Below, piece after piece: positions 62,634-64,000 of a DNA stretch of 64,000 bases (position 1 is its first letter; each line of letters starts with the position of its first letter). The notes beneath the pieces are model-generated. The model had not been told where the DNA came from. It saw nothing but the letters and a program-made list of their open reading frames with translations, and made no database searches. Position numbers and translations under genes: made by a program. Source of the DNA: Stieleria varia (GTDB lineage: Bacteria > Planctomycetota > Planctomycetia > Pirellulales > Pirellulaceae); NCBI RefSeq assembly GCF_038443385.1, contig NZ_CP151726.1, positions 7,316,001-7,380,000 of the forward strand. Reading direction: 5' to 3'.

Positions 62634-63974
62634 TCAGGAACCGTTATCGCTGACAAGGATGTCTTGCGAGTCTTTCACTTCGATCGCGCTTTCGTTCTCA
62701 AAAATACAATTCGTGACGCGGCATTTGCGACAGTCGTTGATGATGACCGCCTTGGCGTGTGAATCCATGATCGTGTTGCCCAGAACATTGATGTCATCGC
62801 ATCCCTGCAATTCCAACGCGGCCTCCCGCAGCCCTACGCCGTTGATCACGTTGGCCGACAGAATGCATTTGGAACAGTCCTCCAAGCGAACTCCCAGCTT
62901 GGCTTGATCACCATCGCCATAGTGGTAGCGAGGGTTGCGGTCCATCGCGTTGCCGGTCAGAGTGATTGCTTCGCAGTCCTGCAGCAGGACATTGGCATGG
63001 TAACCTTTCCAAATGGTGTTGCCGTTGATCGTCGCCCCGCGAGCGTGCAACAAATGCACGTTGACTTGCGTATCCGACAAAACATTGCCGCTGATCGTGA
63101 TGTTTCCGTGCCTCAGTTCCTCCGTCACCCTCACAGGATTGCTTCGCAAGTCAATGCGAATGTTCGCGGAGTCTGCCGCTTCGTGAGCATGCTGGATCGT
63201 ACAGCCCGTGATCGCTACTTCGCCGATCGAACCGTTGCCGGAAACCAACCAGACGTTGGCCGCCGGTGGAGCTGCTTCGTCGCCCATGTTGCCTTCGATA
63301 TCACATCCGGTGATGTGCACGTTGCGGACGTCACCGCCTCGGATCACGATGCCACCGCCCGCGTTGTAGCTGATGTGTGAACCCGTGATGTTGGTCTGGT
63401 GCAGATTGACGGCATCAAAAAACAGTCCCACTCCCGTGTTCTCGTACAAGTGGCAATCGCGAACGATCACATTTCGGTTTCGCCCCACTAAATGAATTGC
63501 GTGTCGCGTTTTCCGGATCGTCAAGTCACGCAGTGTGGGTTGCATGGTGCCGGCAAGTCTGACGCCGCCCGATTCGGGATGATTGCCGACGATTTCCAAA
63601 TCAGCGATGACCGGCGAGTTTTGCCACTGCCAAACTCGCTCGCGAACGGACTGCGGCGCCGCCGTTCCGTCGTGTGTTCCCACAATGTCCAACGCCGGGC
63701 CGGGTCCGTCCATGATGAGCCTCACTCGCCCATCACCGCCGACAGATGCCGAATCACAACGAGCCAAGTCAATCACAATCGGACGAGTGATCCGATACGT
63801 TCCAGAAGGAAACCGAACGCTTCCCTTCAACCGATCCACCATCGCCTGAATGGCCACGGTGTCGTCAGCCACCCCATCGCCCACCAAGTCAGCCGCAATC
63901 ACCGGGCTGGTGACAATCGGGCTGACAATCAAAACCAAAAAACAAACGGCAATCACAGGGCGAAGAAGAAGCAT
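62634..63974 (-). CDS. Secreted right-handed beta-helix protein
   Basis: This is a 446-residue protein with signal peptide PVIAVCFLVLIVSPIVTSPV. The mature part starts like pectate lyase or glycoside hydrolase 28 proteins (GDGVADDTVAIQAMVDRL, then GTYRITRPIVIDLA) and continues with parallel beta-helix coils of 20-25 residues, each with an N-containing turn (ITISGNVLSDTQVNVHLLHA, TINGNTIWKGYHANVLLQDC, INVLGNTIMDSHAKAVIIND). Such proteins bind or cleave polysaccharides; no catalytic residues could be assigned. The ATG at 63972-63974 starts at the signal peptide, and only 26 nt of upstream sequence is in the window. Confidence 0.85.
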   Translation of the reverse strand: MLLLRPVIAVCFLVLIVSPIVTSPVIAADLVGDGVADDTVAIQAMVDRLKGSVRFPSGTYRITRPIVIDLARCDSASVGGDGRVRLIMDGPGPALDIVGTHDGTAAPQSVRERVWQWQNSPVIADLEIVGNHPESGGVRLAGTMQPTLRDLTIRKTRHAIHLVGRNRNVIVRDCHLYENTGVGLFFDAVNLHQTNITGSHISYNAGGGIVIRGGDVRNVHITGCDIEGNMGDEAAPPAANVWLVSGNGSIGEVAITGCTIQHAHEAADSANIRIDLRSNPVRVTEELRHGNITISGNVLSDTQVNVHLLHARGATINGNTIWKGYHANVLLQDCEAITLTGNAMDRNPRYHYGDGDQAKLGVRLEDCSKCILSANVINGVGLREAALELQGCDDINVLGNTIMDSHAKAVIINDCRKCRVTNCIFENESAIEVKDSQDILVSDNGS

Positions 63975-64000
63975 GGCACACCTGGCGGGAATCAGAAAGA

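Overview
The window looks like chromosome of a Pirellulaceae-type planctomycete (Rhodopirellula and relatives). The argument is gene content: a DUF1559 pseudopilin-like protein next to a small lipoprotein, a PSCyt1/PSCyt2/LamG/PSD1 giant protein paired with a Tat-exported DUF1501 protein, DUF1080 and DUF6807 (PmoA-like) secreted proteins, MJ0042-type zinc-finger membrane proteins, sparse Shine-Dalgarno signals, and many dispersed hairpin repeats between genes. No rRNA, tRNA, CRISPR array, phage or transposase gene was recognised. The family assignments come from reading motifs, not from a database search.

Layout. 1-5.3 kb: a 5'-truncated protein, a ketoacyl-synthase-fold protein whose catalytic Cys is Glu, an ACT-malic enzyme and a DUF6807 protein. 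5.3-13.3 kb: repeats, the DUF1559/lipoprotein pair, an unrecognised 1176-residue protein and a lipoprotein. 13.3-25.6 kb: GT4 glycosyltransferase, PlsC-like acyltransferase, DUF4129 membrane protein, GYF protein, a DUF2780-like/TerB-like/CoaB/PyrD/Uup run, and a minus-strand pair with a CpsD-like ATPase whose P-loop Lys is Arg. 25.7-31.5 kb: metH, a Tat-exported sugar isomerase-like protein and a LutA-like protein. 32-36.6 kb: a helix-hairpin-helix protein, then rpsB-tsf-pyrH-frr.

36.8-43.8 kb: a zinc-finger membrane protein translationally coupled to a PLP decarboxylase, then a sialic acid pair made of an N-acetylneuraminate lyase-like aldolase and a fused Kelch mutarotase/sodium symporter. 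44.3-47.5 kb: the str genes rpsL, rpsG and fusA on the minus strand, with an intrinsic terminator between rpsG and fusA. 47.7-60.5 kb: DUF1080 protein, orphan FixJ-type regulator, then a minus-strand series of beta-propeller protein, PSCyt/PSD1 giant, DUF1501 protein, TonB and TonB-dependent receptor. 60.6-64 kb: class V aminotransferase-like protein, coaD and a secreted beta-helix protein.

The most distinctive non-coding content is a family of intergenic hairpin elements. The most elaborate is a 255-nt element at 43917-44171 in which a 34-bp outer inverted repeat encloses two further long hairpins, with one arm segment able to pair in two alternative ways. Other families recur two to four times in both orientations and different orders, which suggests a mobile or recombining set of small non-coding elements.
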